From: Candidatus Fischerbacteria bacterium RBG_13_37_8 | GTDB taxonomy: Bacteria; Acidobacteriota; HRBIN11; MFGW01 | Assembly (NCBI GenBank): GCA_001780385.1 | Contig: MFGW01000174.1 | Coordinates: 1-6,225 of the forward strand | DNA length: 6,225 nt | Reading direction: 5' to 3' | Shown here: positions 6,008 through 6,225 of the stretch, one piece after another | Layout of the letters: each line of letters starts with the position of its first letter | Position numbering within the stretch: position 1 is the first letter of the stretch | Notes under the pieces: model-generated | Seen by the model: the letters and a program-made list of their open reading frames with translations, nothing else | What the model was told of the DNA's origin: nothing | Database searches by the model: none | Program-made: the position numbers and the translations under genes

Positions 6008-6223
6008 TTACATTACTTTATAATAAACAATCGGATAATTAGCTGCTTCTTTATCGAGGTAGCTATTTCCTTTTACTTTAATTATTGTTGCATTGGTAAA
6101 ATCTCTTGGATTGGTGCTCCGGCAAAGCGTGTATTCACTTTTTTGTGCATTATGCCAACTCACAAGAAGTCCTTCCGGGGTATCTATTAGATTAACCTGA
6201 TTAACGTACGTATAATTCAGACC
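6008..6223 (-). CDS. C-terminal 72 codons of a protein ending in a fibronectin type III-like domain (5' end outside window)
   Basis: The - strand frame is open from the right edge to the TAA at 6008-6010. It has no start in the window, so it is a partial gene. The segment contains LLVSWHNAQKSEYTLCRS, then SYLDKEAANYPIVYYKVM and stop. The order W..., Y.L.RS, SYLD, then Y.YKV is the strand pattern of the second half of an FnIII or similar Ig-like fold. It resembles the C-terminal domain of the 408-aa protein (VNW, FNVYRS, SYLYKD, YYKIEIV). It precedes the two-gene operon on the same strand, with 120 nt between its stop and the next ATG and no clear hairpin terminator in between. Some read-through into the operon is therefore possible, although that operon has its own promoter. 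Probably another secreted modular protein; the role of its main part cannot be seen. Confidence 0.75.
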   Translation of the reverse strand, partial: GLNYTYVNQVNLIDTPEGLLVSWHNAQKSEYTLCRSTNPRDFTNATIIKVKGNSYLDKEAANYPIVYYKVM

Positions 6224-6225
6224 AG

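Overview
The window carries five protein-coding genes, and all of them look like exported or cell-surface proteins. Four have no recognisable enzymatic function, and the fifth is a giant Kelch-type propeller protein. There are no tRNA, rRNA, CRISPR or transposase genes, and no defence or phage genes. Strong Shine-Dalgarno sites (AGGAGG, GAGGT), a TTGACA-type promoter, a classic intrinsic terminator and Sec signal peptides mark the DNA as bacterial. It is AT-rich. A SurA-like helical segment in the Kelch protein weakly favours a diderm (Gram-negative-type) bacterium. The mix of Kelch, fibronectin-III and Cys-rich secreted proteins recalls genomes of uncultured, Acidobacteriota-like lineages, but the taxon cannot be fixed from this sequence.

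Layout, left to right. (1) Positions 2-850, + strand: the 3' part of a Cys-rich secreted protein whose start lies outside the window. (2) Positions 851-1001: a convergent intergenic region with a nested inverted-repeat element that can also act as a terminator. (3) Positions 1002-3836, - strand: a 944-aa secreted protein with a helical SurA-like N-terminal region followed by 14 Kelch repeats, probably two seven-bladed propellers. (4) Positions 3837-3968: an intergenic region with a strong terminator for the gene to its right. (5) Positions 3969-5195 and 5216-5887, - strand: a two-gene operon (upstream gene 5216-5887) with 20 nt between the genes. It has its own promoter at 5939-5967 and a short leader able to form two competing hairpins. 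(6) Positions 6008-6223, - strand: the last 72 codons of another gene, ending in a fibronectin-III-like domain.

The genes appear related in role rather than by pathway. The + strand partial gene and the 408-aa product of 3969-5195 are clear paralogues over a shared central domain, but they carry different C-terminal modules: a Cys-rich tail in one and FnIII in the other. The right-edge gene also ends in an FnIII-like fold, and the 223-aa operon partner is a tandem duplication of a four-Cys domain. The region therefore reads as a small cluster of modular extracellular proteins built by duplication and domain exchange. The points most worth a second look are the 14-blade architecture with an apparent strand-swapped closure, the leader hairpins of the operon, the palindrome on its -10 element, and the composite inverted repeat between the convergent genes.
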